33,990 nt of DNA. Source: Lachnospiraceae bacterium. Its GTDB lineage: Bacteria > Bacillota > Clostridia > Lachnospirales > Lachnospiraceae. Below the pieces are notes generated by a model. That model did no database searches and was not told the origin of the DNA. It saw only the letters and a list, made by a program, of their open reading frames with translations. A program made the position numbers and the translations under genes. The stretch's first letter is position 1, and the number at the start of each line of letters is the position of its first letter. The stretch spans positions 1 through 33,990 of the forward strand of contig CAAFVW010000006.1 in assembly GCA_900766575.1 (NCBI GenBank), written 5' to 3'. Shown piece after piece: positions 1-8,357 of this stretch.

Positions 1-2
1 CC

Positions 3-1202
3 GGAGTCAGTATGGTGGTGGCAGCAGGAAACGGAGAACTAAAAATACAGAGTGATGCCTCAGTACGGAAAGTATATGCGGCAGAAATACATCAGCTCGG
101 CGTCGAGCCGATCCCGGCGACCGGGCAGATTACCATAGAGGATCTGCTGGCGGTACAGGGTGGCGAGACGGAAGATCCCAGAGCACTGGGAGGAGTGTTG
201 GATGCGGAGGATGTTCCGGTAGACGAAGCTTCCATAGAGGATACGAACGCAGATGAGTATGCATCGTTAGCAATCGCCAATGTGACGAACTACGTCAATG
301 TCCGGACAGAACCGAACACGGACAGTACCGTAGTGGGCAAAATCTATGACGGAGCGGTGGCACAGATTCTGGATGTGGCAGGAGAGGGTCAGGACTGGTT
401 CCGGATCATCTCCGGTAATGTGGAGGGCTATATCAAGGCAGAGTTTTTCATTTACGGAGATGCAGCAGCTGAGGTTGTAGACAATTATGTGACCAGATAT
501 GCTGTGGTTATCGCAGACCGTCTGAATGTGAGACAGGATCCTGCCACAGATGCAAAAAGAATTGGTTACATTGACAATGGAGAAAAGGTAAAAATTCTGG
601 AGAATGACGGAGACTGGCTGAAGGTACAGTACACCGACAGCAGGGAAGGCTATGTTGCTGCGGAATATGTGACGATCTCGGAAGAATTTATCTATGCGAA
701 GACATTAGAAGAGGAACAGGCGGAAATTGCCGCACAGAAGGCATTGCAGGCAAGAGAACAGACTGCTGAGCAGGATGCCCCGGAGGTGATCACGAGCATC
801 ACACTTCCCACAACCACTGATACCTCCAATGCAGAGCTCAGACAGGGGATGATTGAGTATGCCATGCAGTATCTGGGCAACCGGTATGTACACGGAGGTT
901 CCAGCCTGTCAGGGGGTACGGATTGTTCCGGATTCACCTGCTTTATCTATGCGGAGTACGGCTATTCTATCAGCCGTACTCCGGGAGGACAGTATACCGG
1001 TGCCGGACGAAGCATCAGCTCTGAAGAACTTCAGCCCGGAGATATTGTATGTTATAGCTCCAATGGAGGGAAGAGCTGTACCCATGTAGGACTGTATATC
1101 GGTGACGGACAGATCATTCATTCCGCTAATTCACGGAAAGGTGTCATCATCAGCGCAGTGGATTACAGCCCCATTATTGGTATGAGAAATGTTATTGATT
1201 AG
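3..1202 (+). CDS. SH3b-NlpC/P60 cell-wall hydrolase, 5' end outside window
   Basis: Probable secreted peptidoglycan endopeptidase that cleaves stem peptides. Numbering from the ATG at 12, two bacterial SH3 repeats are visible (about residues 85-155 and 160-225, each with an NVRxxP/NVRQDP core). A Gln/Ala/Glu-rich linker follows, then a C-terminal NlpC/P60 domain (about 278-396). Its catalytic Cys305 lies in TDCSGF, His358 in THVGLYIG and the third polar residue, His370, in IIHSANS. The frame is open to the left edge and the visible start has no signal peptide, which an exported hydrolase needs. I therefore treat it as 5'-truncated by the window, although a GGAG six bases before the ATG at 12 means an internal start cannot be excluded. 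It appears to be the last gene of its unit, since a hairpin terminator follows. Family call is strong; exact cleavage specificity is not readable. Confidence 0.9.
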   Translation, partial: GVSMVVAAGNGELKIQSDASVRKVYAAEIHQLGVEPIPATGQITIEDLLAVQGGETEDPRALGGVLDAEDVPVDEASIEDTNADEYASLAIANVTNYVNVRTEPNTDSTVVGKIYDGAVAQILDVAGEGQDWFRIISGNVEGYIKAEFFIYGDAAAEVVDNYVTRYAVVIADRLNVRQDPATDAKRIGYIDNGEKVKILENDGDWLKVQYTDSREGYVAAEYVTISEEFIYAKTLEEEQAEIAAQKALQAREQTAEQDAPEVITSITLPTTTDTSNAELRQGMIEYAMQYLGNRYVHGGSSLSGGTDCSGFTCFIYAEYGYSISRTPGGQYTGAGRSISSEELQPGDIVCYSSNGGKSCTHVGLYIGDGQIIHSANSRKGVIISAVDYSPIIGMRNVID

Positions 1203-1223
1203 TTACATCCGTATTTAAATTCC

Positions 1224-1280
1224 GGAGTACCCGGTCTTTGGCGAGCACGAAATTTCCCAGAGTCCCGGTACTCCATTTTT
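1224..1280 (+). terminator. Intrinsic terminator after NlpC/P60 gene
   Basis: GGAGTACC (1224-1231) pairs with GGTACTCC (1267-1274); the second arm is followed directly by ATTTTTG. The loop is long (about 35 nt), but two further G-C pairs extend the stem past one C-C mismatch. It separates the hydrolase gene from the amino-acid transporter promoter. Confidence 0.65.
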
Positions 1281-1320
1281 GCGCAGTGAAAAAAATAAAA
1301 ATAATTTTACTGTTTTCCTA

Positions 1321-1349
1321 TTGACATAGTATGAAATGAGAGATATAAT
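1321..1349 (+). promoter_or_regulatory. Consensus sigma-A promoter of amino-acid ABC operon
   Basis: TTGACA at 1321-1326 and TATAAT at 1344-1349 are separated by exactly 17 bases, a full match to the housekeeping consensus. Transcription should start near 1356, leaving a leader of about 50 nt with GAGGAGGAAAAGG in front of the ATG at 1406. No riboswitch-like structure fits in this short leader. Confidence 0.85.
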
Positions 1350-1405
1350 CCTACCCATAAGTTGATTCGATACTTAATCAGACATCGAAGAGGAGGAAAA
1401 GGATT

Positions 1406-2299
1406 ATGAAAAGAAAGGCATGGAAAAACGTATTGGCACTGGCACTGACCGGAGTAATGGCTCTGGGACTGACCGCATGCGGCAGCAGCGATAGCAGCGC
1501 AGATGCAGGAAGTGCCGCCGGTGATGCAGGCAGCAAGGCAGTATATCGTACACTGGATGAGATCAAAGAGAGCGGAACCATTAATATCGGCGTATTTTCT
1601 GATAAGAATCCGTTCGGTTATGTGGACGAAAACGGTGAGTATCAGGGATATGATGTATATTATGCAAGAAGACTCGGCGAAGACCTGGGTGTAGATGTGA
1701 ATTTTGTATCTACCGAAGCAGCGAACCGAATTGAATATTTACAGACCGGTAAAGTAGACGTGATTCTGGCGAACTTTACAGTAACCCCTGAGAGAGCGGA
1801 AGAAGTTGATTTCGCGGCTCCTTACATGAATGTAGCACTTGGCGTAGTATCCAAGGATGACAACGTTATCACTACTCTGGATAACTGGAATGCGGATGAT
1901 TCCATCATCGTAATCTCCGGAACCACAGCAGAGACCTATCTGATTGCAAATTATCCGGACATTCCTTTACAGAAGTTTGATTCCTATGCAACTGCAAAAG
2001 AAGCTTTTGAGAACGGTACTTCCGTAGCATGGGCTAATGATAATACCGAGGTTATCGCCTTTGCTCTGCAGAACGAAGGCTACACTGTAGGCATTCCTTC
2101 TCTGGGAAGCGCAGACACCATTGCACCTGCAGTATCCAAGGGCAACACCACACTGCTTGACTGGATCAATGATGAGATCGCAGCTTTGGGTGAGGAGAAC
2201 TTTTTCCACGCAGATTACGAGGCAACTCTGGCAGATACTTATGGTCTGGATTACGAGGACAGTCTGGTAGTAGAAGGCGGCAAGGTAAACGCACAATAA
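1406..2299 (+). CDS. Amino-acid ABC transporter substrate-binding lipoprotein
   Basis: Family 3 (polar amino acid) solute-binding protein, 297 aa, which captures an amino acid outside the membrane for the permease and ATPase encoded downstream. The N-terminus has a Lys/Arg-rich start, a hydrophobic stretch and a lipobox LTAC with Cys25 as the lipidation site, followed by a Ser/Asp/Ala-rich linker. The mature part shows the typical IKESGTINIGVFSDKNPFGY opening, the VDVILANFTVTPERAEEVDF hinge segment and the VISGTTAETYL second-lobe opening. A strong AGGAGG-type site precedes the ATG. A terminator lies between this gene and the permeases, which would give more binding protein than membrane components. 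The ligand (cystine, histidine, glutamate or another polar amino acid) cannot be told from sequence. Confidence 0.92.
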   Translation: MKRKAWKNVLALALTGVMALGLTACGSSDSSADAGSAAGDAGSKAVYRTLDEIKESGTINIGVFSDKNPFGYVDENGEYQGYDVYYARRLGEDLGVDVNFVSTEAANRIEYLQTGKVDVILANFTVTPERAEEVDFAAPYMNVALGVVSKDDNVITTLDNWNADDSIIVISGTTAETYLIANYPDIPLQKFDSYATAKEAFENGTSVAWANDNTEVIAFALQNEGYTVGIPSLGSADTIAPAVSKGNTTLLDWINDEIAALGEENFFHADYEATLADTYGLDYEDSLVVEGGKVNAQ

Positions 2300-2329
2300 G
2301 AACCGGATGGAATAGAATGATATAGAGGG

Positions 2330-2365
2330 GACTGCGGGGCACGTATGTTGTCACCGCAGTCTTTT
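2330..2365 (+). terminator. Terminator/attenuator between binding protein and permeases
   Basis: GACTGCGG (2330-2337) pairs with CCGCAGTC (2354-2361), followed by TTTTCTT. Because the rest of the transporter lies downstream, it probably acts as a partial terminator that sets stoichiometry. The internal promoter at 2408-2436 could supply the permease genes. Confidence 0.75.
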
Positions 2366-2407
2366 CTTACAGGAGAAAACGATTCCCGATAAAATGGTTT
2401 TCCTGCG

Positions 2408-2436
2408 TTGCATATGGGAAAATCTTTTGTTATACT
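2408..2436 (+). promoter_or_regulatory. Possible internal promoter for the permease genes
   Basis: A good -10 TATACT (2431-2436) lies 17 bases after a weak -35 TTGCAT (2408-2413). It sits between the terminator at 2330-2365 and the first permease start at 2506. The -35 matches only three of six consensus positions, so the call is tentative. Confidence 0.4.
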
Positions 2437-2505
2437 AAAAAAGTTGGTAACTATTCTGAATGGTTACAGAAGTTGTTTTCATTATTCCGGAGAGGAAAGA
2501 AATAC

Positions 2506-3165
2506 ATGAACTGGGAATTTATGGCAAAATATCTGCCTATGTATGAGAGGGCAGCATGGCTGACGGTAAAGATCGGTGTTATTGGAATTGTATTTGCGAT
2601 TCTGGTGGGACTGGTCTGCGCGGCAATACAATATTATAAGGTGCCGGTACTTCGATGGATCGTGGCGGTCTATGTAGAACTGAGCCGCAATACACCGCTT
2701 CTGGTGCAGTTGTTTTTTATCTATTATGGTTTTCCGAAGATCGGTGTCCGGATGTCGGCGGAACTCTGCGGCGTGGCCGGACTGGCATTCTTAGGCGGCA
2801 GTTATATGGCAGAAGCATTTCGAAGCGGTCTGGAATCTGTGGAACCGATCCAGAGCGAAAGTGCCATCAGTCTTGGAATGAATTCCTGGCAGGTACTGCG
2901 GTATGTAATCCTTCCGCAGGCGATGTCTACCAGTATTCCGGCATTCGTGGCGAATATCATTTTCCTGTTGAAAGAGACCAGTGTATTCAGTGCCATCAGC
3001 CTGATGGATCTGATGTTTACGGCCAAGGATCTGATTGGCCTTTATTATAAGACCACGGAGAGTCTGTTCCTTCTGGTAATATTTTACCTGCTGATCCTGC
3101 TGCCGGTGTCTATCGTAGGATCTTTGGTGGAGAGGAGGATGCGTTATGCCGGATTTGGGGATTGA
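2506..3165 (+). CDS. Amino-acid ABC transporter permease (first subunit)
   Basis: HisM/GlnP-type inner-membrane permease, one half of the channel for the amino acid delivered by the upstream lipoprotein. Several hydrophobic spans are visible. The cytoplasmic EAA-type loop SAISLGMNSWQVLRYVILPQ, which contacts the ATPase, lies at about residues 125-144. I chose the ATG at 2506 because CGGAGAGGAAAG sits 7-17 bases upstream; an in-frame TTG at 2473 would add 11 residues without a ribosome site. The 3' end overlaps the next permease by 20 bases, indicating translational coupling. Length (about 219 aa) is normal for the family. Confidence 0.9.
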   Translation: MNWEFMAKYLPMYERAAWLTVKIGVIGIVFAILVGLVCAAIQYYKVPVLRWIVAVYVELSRNTPLLVQLFFIYYGFPKIGVRMSAELCGVAGLAFLGGSYMAEAFRSGLESVEPIQSESAISLGMNSWQVLRYVILPQAMSTSIPAFVANIIFLLKETSVFSAISLMDLMFTAKDLIGLYYKTTESLFLLVIFYLLILLPVSIVGSLVERRMRYAGFGD

Positions 3166-3820
3166 TGTTTTATTCAAAGGCACGAACATGCTCCGTCTGT
3201 TGCAGGGATTGTGGGTAGCTATGAAGATCAGCATCGTGTCCATTCTGATCAGTATGCCACTCGGTATTCTGGTGGGTGCGCTGATGACAGTGAAAAATAA
3301 GATCGTGAAAGCGGTATTCCGTGTTTACCTGGAGTTTATCCGTATCATGCCGCAGCTGGTACTACTGTTTATCGTATATTTCGGTTCGACCAGAGCACTG
3401 GGATGGAATCTGTCAGGTGAGGTGTCTTCCGTGATCGTCTTCGTTCTGTGGGGAACCGCGGAGATGGGAGATCTGGTGCGGGGAGCGCTGATCAGCATTC
3501 CGAAACATCAGTATGAAAGCAGTGAGGCATTGGGATTCAGTAAACTACAGACCTATCTGTATATTATCATTCCACAGACGGTAAGGCGGTTAATTCCGCT
3601 GTCCATTAACCTGATCACCCGTATGATCAAGACCACCAGCCTGGTGCTGATGATCGGTGTAGTGGAAATGTTAAAGGTGGCACAGCAGATCATAGAGGCC
3701 AACCGTATGAGCAGCCCCAATGCTGCCTTTGGTGTATTCCTCGTGGTATTTGTTCTGTATTTTCTGGCTTGTTGGCCGTTCAGTGTACTGGCGAGAGTAT
3801 TGGAAAAGAAATGGAATTAG
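3146..3820 (+). CDS. Amino-acid ABC transporter permease (second subunit)
   Basis: Second permease of the polar amino-acid importer, 224 aa, with about five membrane spans. The EAA-like loop SSEALGFSKLQTYLYIIIPQ lies near residues 117-136. It pairs with the product of the preceding gene to form the heterodimeric channel. The start overlaps the previous stop by 20 bases and has GGAGAGGAGG upstream. The ATPase gene begins 15 bases after its stop. Confidence 0.92.
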   Translation: MPDLGIDVLFKGTNMLRLLQGLWVAMKISIVSILISMPLGILVGALMTVKNKIVKAVFRVYLEFIRIMPQLVLLFIVYFGSTRALGWNLSGEVSSVIVFVLWGTAEMGDLVRGALISIPKHQYESSEALGFSKLQTYLYIIIPQTVRRLIPLSINLITRMIKTTSLVLMIGVVEMLKVAQQIIEANRMSSPNAAFGVFLVVFVLYFLACWPFSVLARVLEKKWN

Positions 3821-3835
3821 GAATGGAGTAAGAAA

Positions 3836-4603
3836 ATGGCAGAGACATTGCTGAAAATAGAAAACCTGACAAAAGAATATGAGGGCCAGAAGATTCTGGA
3901 CGGAATCGATCTGGAAGTAAAGCAGGGGGATGTACTGGTAGTGGTAGGTCCCAGCGGCTGCGGTAAAAGTACCCTGCTTCGGTGTATCAATGCGTTGGAG
4001 CCGATCCAGGGCGGTACGATACAGCTGCAGGGAATGGATATCCGCAAGGGCAGTAAAAATATTACCACCCTGCGGCAGAAGATCGGTATGGTATTCCAGA
4101 GCTATGAACTGTTCCCACATCTGACAGTTCTGGATAACATTACTCTGGCACCGGTCAAAGTGCAAAAACGCAATAAAGAAGAGGCACGTAAGGAAGCTAT
4201 GGAACTTCTGGAACGTGTAGGACTGGCAGACAAGGCGAAGAGCTATCCCAGACAGTTGTCCGGTGGACAGAAGCAGCGCGTAGCCATTGTCCGGGCACTG
4301 TGCATGCATCCGGAGATCCTTTTATTTGATGAAGTGACAGCGGCTCTCGACCCGGAAATGGTCAGAGAGGTGTTGGATGTTATGCTGGATCTGGCCAAAC
4401 AGGGCAAGACCATGCTCATCGTGACCCATGAGATGCAGTTTGCCAAGGCGGTAGCGGATAAAGTCATCTTTATCGATCAGGGTAAGATCGTAGAGGAATC
4501 GGCGCCGGAGGAATTTTTCGAGCATCCGAAAACAGAGAGAGCAAAGCAGTTCTTGAACGTGTTTACCTTTGAGCACGTGGAACATCATACAAAGCAGGCA
4601 TAA
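3836..4603 (+). CDS. Amino-acid ABC transporter ATP-binding protein
   Basis: GlnQ/HisP-type ATPase, 255 aa, that powers the importer encoded just upstream. All nucleotide-binding elements are intact: Walker A GPSGCGKST (about residues 38-46), Q-loop in MVFQSYELFPHL, signature LSGGQKQRV, Walker B LLFDEVTAALDPEM and the switch His in IVTHEMQFA. It follows the second permease by 15 bases and is the last gene of the transporter; no clear terminator was found before the next gene 61 bases away. Family assignment is secure. Confidence 0.94.
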   Translation: MAETLLKIENLTKEYEGQKILDGIDLEVKQGDVLVVVGPSGCGKSTLLRCINALEPIQGGTIQLQGMDIRKGSKNITTLRQKIGMVFQSYELFPHLTVLDNITLAPVKVQKRNKEEARKEAMELLERVGLADKAKSYPRQLSGGQKQRVAIVRALCMHPEILLFDEVTAALDPEMVREVLDVMLDLAKQGKTMLIVTHEMQFAKAVADKVIFIDQGKIVEESAPEEFFEHPKTERAKQFLNVFTFEHVEHHTKQA

Positions 4604-4664
4604 GAATCGCATCAGAGCAGGAAAAAGATAATGACAGGTATGTTTTCGAAGGAGAAATCCAAAG

Positions 4665-6893
4665 GTGAAAAAGAAACCTTATATCAGATATACGATGCTG
4701 GGAATTCTGGTGGTGCTGATGGTGGGATGTATCCTCCGGATTGCCAGACCGAACAGAGAATGGAATTATAGCGGAAACGATACATTTACAGAGGGCGAAG
4801 TCTGTACGGACAGAGTGATATATGAACATATTCCCCTGGGAATGGGTGTGTATCGTGTGGAATTGTCCTATGAGAGTGGAGAAGATGCCAATGCTCTGTG
4901 TAATGTAAAGGACGGCACGGTCTATGCCGGAGGACTTCTGTGCAACGGGGAGCATTGTTACCGGGCCCTGGAGCATACTTCGTATGATTTCTGGCTGTAT
5001 GAGCCGACGGAAGAGCTGACGGTTACAATGGACTATTCCGGGCAGGGGGAATTAAAGACCGGAGATTTGAAGATCATAGAGACGAATCTTCTGTGGAGCA
5101 GATACCTTGTGATCCTCGCGGCTCTGGCTTTTTTGCTTTGGGGTTCCATCTGGTTTGAAAAATATGAGGCAGAGAAAGAGGAAGGAGAGGCAAGACGCAG
5201 AGTGATTTTTGGGATTGGCGTCATTGCCCTGCTGGCATCGCTTCCTTATCTGTATGACGGACTGGTCTCGGGTGCTGATCTGACGTATCATTTGCAGCGA
5301 ATCGAGGGAGTAAAGGATGGCCTTCTGACAGGACAGTTTCCAGTGCGTTTAGAGCCCCGATGGGTATTTGACCACGGTTATGCCAACGGTATTTTTTATT
5401 GCAATCTGTTGTTTTATTTTCCGGCACTGTTACGAATGGCAGGATTTACCGTTACAGAGAGCTATATTCTCTATTGCATTGCGCTGAATATTGCCACGGC
5501 AGCGATTGCATGGTACTGCTTCGGGAAAATGTTCCGGGATGATGTGATCGGACTGGTGTGCAGTGCACTTTATACGTTGTCGCTCTTCAGAGTATTCCGT
5601 CTTCTGATGACCGGCGCGGTGGGAGATGGAAGTGCGTTCACCTTTTTGCCGTTAGTAATATACGGAATTTATCTTGTTTTTGAGGCAGAGACACAGGACA
5701 GGGAATTCCGTAACAGCTGGATCGTGTTGGGCATAGGTTATGCAGGGCTCATACAGACGCATGTTTTATCCTGTGAAATCACGGCACTGGTTACGATATT
5801 GTTCTGCCTGTGTTATCTTCCGCGATTGTTTGAAAAAGAGAGATTTTTAAAATGCGTACAGGGAGCGTTCTTTTCCCTGGGACTGAGCCTGTGGTATCTG
5901 GTGCCGTTTCTGGATTATTTTTTTACACAGGATGTAAAAATAAGACATGCCTCAGCACGAACGATTCAAAGCAGGGGAGTGACCTTCCTTCAGGAGCTGC
6001 ATACCTTTTGGAGTTTTCAGAATATGACGGGTGAGGGAAGAGAGCAATATGCGTATCCCACGGGTCCGGGCATGTTTTTGATCTTTGGAGTGGTGGTATT
6101 CTTTTTGCTGTTGCTTTTGGGAGTATTGCGTAAGGAGAACGGGCCGGAGCAAAAGATTGCGCGGAAATCCGCAGTGCTTTGCTGTATTTTACTCTGGATG
6201 GCAACGGACCGATTCCCGTGGGACTGGCTGCAATCAACCTCACGAATCGCTTCCACACTGATCAGCAGTTTACAGTTTCCCTATCGTTTTATCGGCTGGG
6301 CCACGGTACTTCTCGTTGTGGTTGCCGGGTATCTGCTTCTTTTCCTGAAAAAGAATAAAAAAACGTATTACTGCATGGGACTGATCATTGCAGCAGTGGC
6401 AATCGCCACCTCCTATATTTATCTGATTGATGCCCTGGATGCGGCAGCAGGTGCAAGCCATCTGTACAATGAAGAAGGAATGGGATTTGGCTATATTTCG
6501 GGAGAAGAGTATCTGATCTATGGGACAGACAGTGCCGGACTTACGTTTGCCAGACCGGAGGCTTCGGATGGTATCGAAATTATGACATACAACAAACGGG
6601 GATTACGGACAGAGTTTTTCTGTGAGAATAGTTCAGAATCGCAGAAAATAGTAAAGTTGCCGGTTCTTTTATATAAGGGATATACAGCATTCGGAGACGA
6701 AGGAGAGCAACTGGAGATTACAGATGACGGAAGCCATATCCTCAGTGTCTGTGTACCTGCCGGATTTCGCGGACAGATTGTGGTTACATTTGCGGAGCCG
6801 TGGTACTGGAGAATGGCAGAACTGATCACACTGTTTACAGTGGTACTATTTGGGATCATTCACGCCAGGATGGAGGAACAGCCAGATGTCTGA
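4665..6893 (+). CDS. Large polytopic membrane protein, PTPS-related/GT-C-like family
   Basis: 742-aa integral membrane protein. It starts with a GTG preceded by GGAG at 4651; one N-terminal span (about 10-28) is followed by an outside domain (about 29-140) and then many spans. The segment with GADLTYHLQRIEGVKDGLL and GQFPVRLEPRW, followed by YANGIFYCNLLFYFPALL, resembles the membrane proteins grouped as '6-pyruvoyl-tetrahydropterin synthase related' (Pfam PTPS_related). These look like GT-C glycosyltransferases with an acidic DxxxH site in the first loop. No pterin enzyme function is implied by that name. A second outside domain occupies about 590-715 before a last span. The likely role is transfer of a sugar or similar group on the outer face of the membrane, but donor and acceptor are unknown. 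The next gene overlaps its stop. Confidence 0.75.
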   Translation: MKKKPYIRYTMLGILVVLMVGCILRIARPNREWNYSGNDTFTEGEVCTDRVIYEHIPLGMGVYRVELSYESGEDANALCNVKDGTVYAGGLLCNGEHCYRALEHTSYDFWLYEPTEELTVTMDYSGQGELKTGDLKIIETNLLWSRYLVILAALAFLLWGSIWFEKYEAEKEEGEARRRVIFGIGVIALLASLPYLYDGLVSGADLTYHLQRIEGVKDGLLTGQFPVRLEPRWVFDHGYANGIFYCNLLFYFPALLRMAGFTVTESYILYCIALNIATAAIAWYCFGKMFRDDVIGLVCSALYTLSLFRVFRLLMTGAVGDGSAFTFLPLVIYGIYLVFEAETQDREFRNSWIVLGIGYAGLIQTHVLSCEITALVTILFCLCYLPRLFEKERFLKCVQGAFFSLGLSLWYLVPFLDYFFTQDVKIRHASARTIQSRGVTFLQELHTFWSFQNMTGEGREQYAYPTGPGMFLIFGVVVFFLLLLLGVLRKENGPEQKIARKSAVLCCILLWMATDRFPWDWLQSTSRIASTLISSLQFPYRFIGWATVLLVVVAGYLLLFLKKNKKTYYCMGLIIAAVAIATSYIYLIDALDAAAGASHLYNEEGMGFGYISGEEYLIYGTDSAGLTFARPEASDGIEIMTYNKRGLRTEFFCENSSESQKIVKLPVLLYKGYTAFGDEGEQLEITDDGSHILSVCVPAGFRGQIVVTFAEPWYWRMAELITLFTVVLFGIIHARMEEQPDV

Positions 6894-7803
6894 AAAAATA
6901 ATTATCATCATAAGCCAGTTGGCAACCTGTGTCGTGGCATGGTGGATGTTTTACCGTATGATAGAAAACGATACGGGGAAAAAGTGGTTTGCATCCCTGG
7001 GAATGATCGTTTATGTATTGCTGCCGTTTCACCAAAGTATTGTGAGACAGGGTGAGAACCGGATGCAGATTCTGATATGGATCCTGGTTCCAGTGATAGC
7101 AGTTATGCTTACTTATATGAAAAAAGCAGCAACGATTCCGGGGAAGCTTTGTTATGGAATCATGGTTGCTGCAAGTATCGGAATCATAGGCAGAAAGGAT
7201 GGAATCGCATATCTGATTTTACTGTTTCTGCTGACGGCAGCCGGCATTTGTGAGAAGCAATGGAGCTATCCGTTAGCCGGTCTGGCCGGTATGGTACTTG
7301 CGTATCCGACGTTTTATGTATGGAAATATTGGTTGTTTGACGGCAATTTTGCCGAGAGCGGTCTTGCGTATACCAGTATCATGGAACGGGGGTACAGCGT
7401 GGGAGGATTGTTCAGCACCTGGTTTCACAGGGGTGGGAACCCCGGCATGGGTATATTGCTGGTGGCGATAGATGTGCTGTTACTTTATGCGGCCTTTGTG
7501 AAGAAGATAAACTACTTACAGAAAAAGGATTATTTCTGGCTTGGAACCGTAGGCCTGCTTACGGTCCTTTCCCTGCGGTATTTCCCCTGGGATTTTATAC
7601 AGAGACTTGGAACCTGGGCCCTGGGAGCTGTGACGTTACTTCAGACTCCGGCCGTGTTTTTCGGCTATGCGCAGATGGTATTGTGCGTATGGAGTGTGCA
7701 AAAATGCAGTGTGGTTTTACAGGCAATGAGGAAAGATTTGAAAAAGAACGAAGGAGATGAAGTGTGCAAGGTAGAAGAGAACGAACAGAGCATGGCAGGT
7801 TAA
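6886..7803 (+). CDS. Polytopic membrane protein, shortened relative of upstream gene
   Basis: 305-aa hydrophobic protein with about eight spans. Its start is the ATG at 6886, eight bases before the upstream stop, with GGAGG at 6872-6876; an in-frame TTG at 6850 has no such site. Two blocks line up with the 742-aa neighbour. QLATCVVAWWMFYRM parallels NIATAAIAWYCFGKM, and LRYFPWDFIQRLGTWALGAV parallels DRFPWDWLQSTSRIASTLIS. It lacks the N-terminal outside domain and the DxxxH loop of the larger protein, so it is probably a non-catalytic or partner copy. It has a charged C-terminal tail of about 30 residues and overlaps the following transporter gene by 40 bases. Function is not known. Confidence 0.7.
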   Translation: MSEKIIIIISQLATCVVAWWMFYRMIENDTGKKWFASLGMIVYVLLPFHQSIVRQGENRMQILIWILVPVIAVMLTYMKKAATIPGKLCYGIMVAASIGIIGRKDGIAYLILLFLLTAAGICEKQWSYPLAGLAGMVLAYPTFYVWKYWLFDGNFAESGLAYTSIMERGYSVGGLFSTWFHRGGNPGMGILLVAIDVLLLYAAFVKKINYLQKKDYFWLGTVGLLTVLSLRYFPWDFIQRLGTWALGAVTLLQTPAVFFGYAQMVLCVWSVQKCSVVLQAMRKDLKKNEGDEVCKVEENEQSMAG

Positions 7804-8357
7804 AAAGGTTATTGTGGAAACTGTTTGCAGCTACATTGTATCTGAGTGCATTCACGTTCGGCGGAGGATATGTGATTGTCACACTGATGAAGAAAAAATT
7901 TGTGGACGAATATCATTGGATCGAAGAGAATGAAATGCTGGACCTGGTGGCAATCGCACAGTCTTCGCCGGGAGCTATCGCGGTGAACGGAGCCATTGTC
8001 GTAGGGTATAAGCTGGCGGGAATCCCGGGGACGCTGGTGGCGATCCTGGGTACGATCCTGCCGCCGTTTGGGATCATTATTGTGATTTCTGTCTGCTATA
8101 ATGCCTTTCGGAACAATTATTACGTGGCTCAGATGCTGTCAGGGATGCAGGCGGGAGTGGGAGCGGTGATCGCTTCTGTGACTTATGATATGGGCGCACC
8201 GATGGTAAAAGAGAAGGAATCCATGTCTCTTTTCATTATGGCTGGCGCGTTTATAGCGGCCTGCGTACTGGAAATCAACGTTATTTACATCGTGATCACC
8301 TGCGGTCTGCTTGGTGTGATCCGGACAGTACTTGCCAAAAGGAGGTCCGGAAAATGA
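7764..8357 (+). CDS. Chromate-type transporter, first half-size subunit
   Basis: Short-chain CHR family membrane protein (197 aa), one of a pair expected to assemble into a functional unit. The family hallmark FTFGGGYVIV lies near residues 30-39, and a second conserved block is AQSSPGAIAVNGAIVVGYKLAGIPG (split here as AQSSPGAIAVNG and VGYKLAGIPG). I accept the GTG at 7764 because AAGGAGATGA lies directly upstream; the gene therefore overlaps the previous one by 40 bases. Its stop overlaps the start of the second half-gene (ATGA). CHR proteins are known chromate/sulfate-type anion exporters, but in gut anaerobes the physiological anion is unclear. Confidence 0.88.
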   Translation: MQGRRERTEHGRLKRLLWKLFAATLYLSAFTFGGGYVIVTLMKKKFVDEYHWIEENEMLDLVAIAQSSPGAIAVNGAIVVGYKLAGIPGTLVAILGTILPPFGIIIVISVCYNAFRNNYYVAQMLSGMQAGVGAVIASVTYDMGAPMVKEKESMSLFIMAGAFIAACVLEINVIYIVITCGLLGVIRTVLAKRRSGK

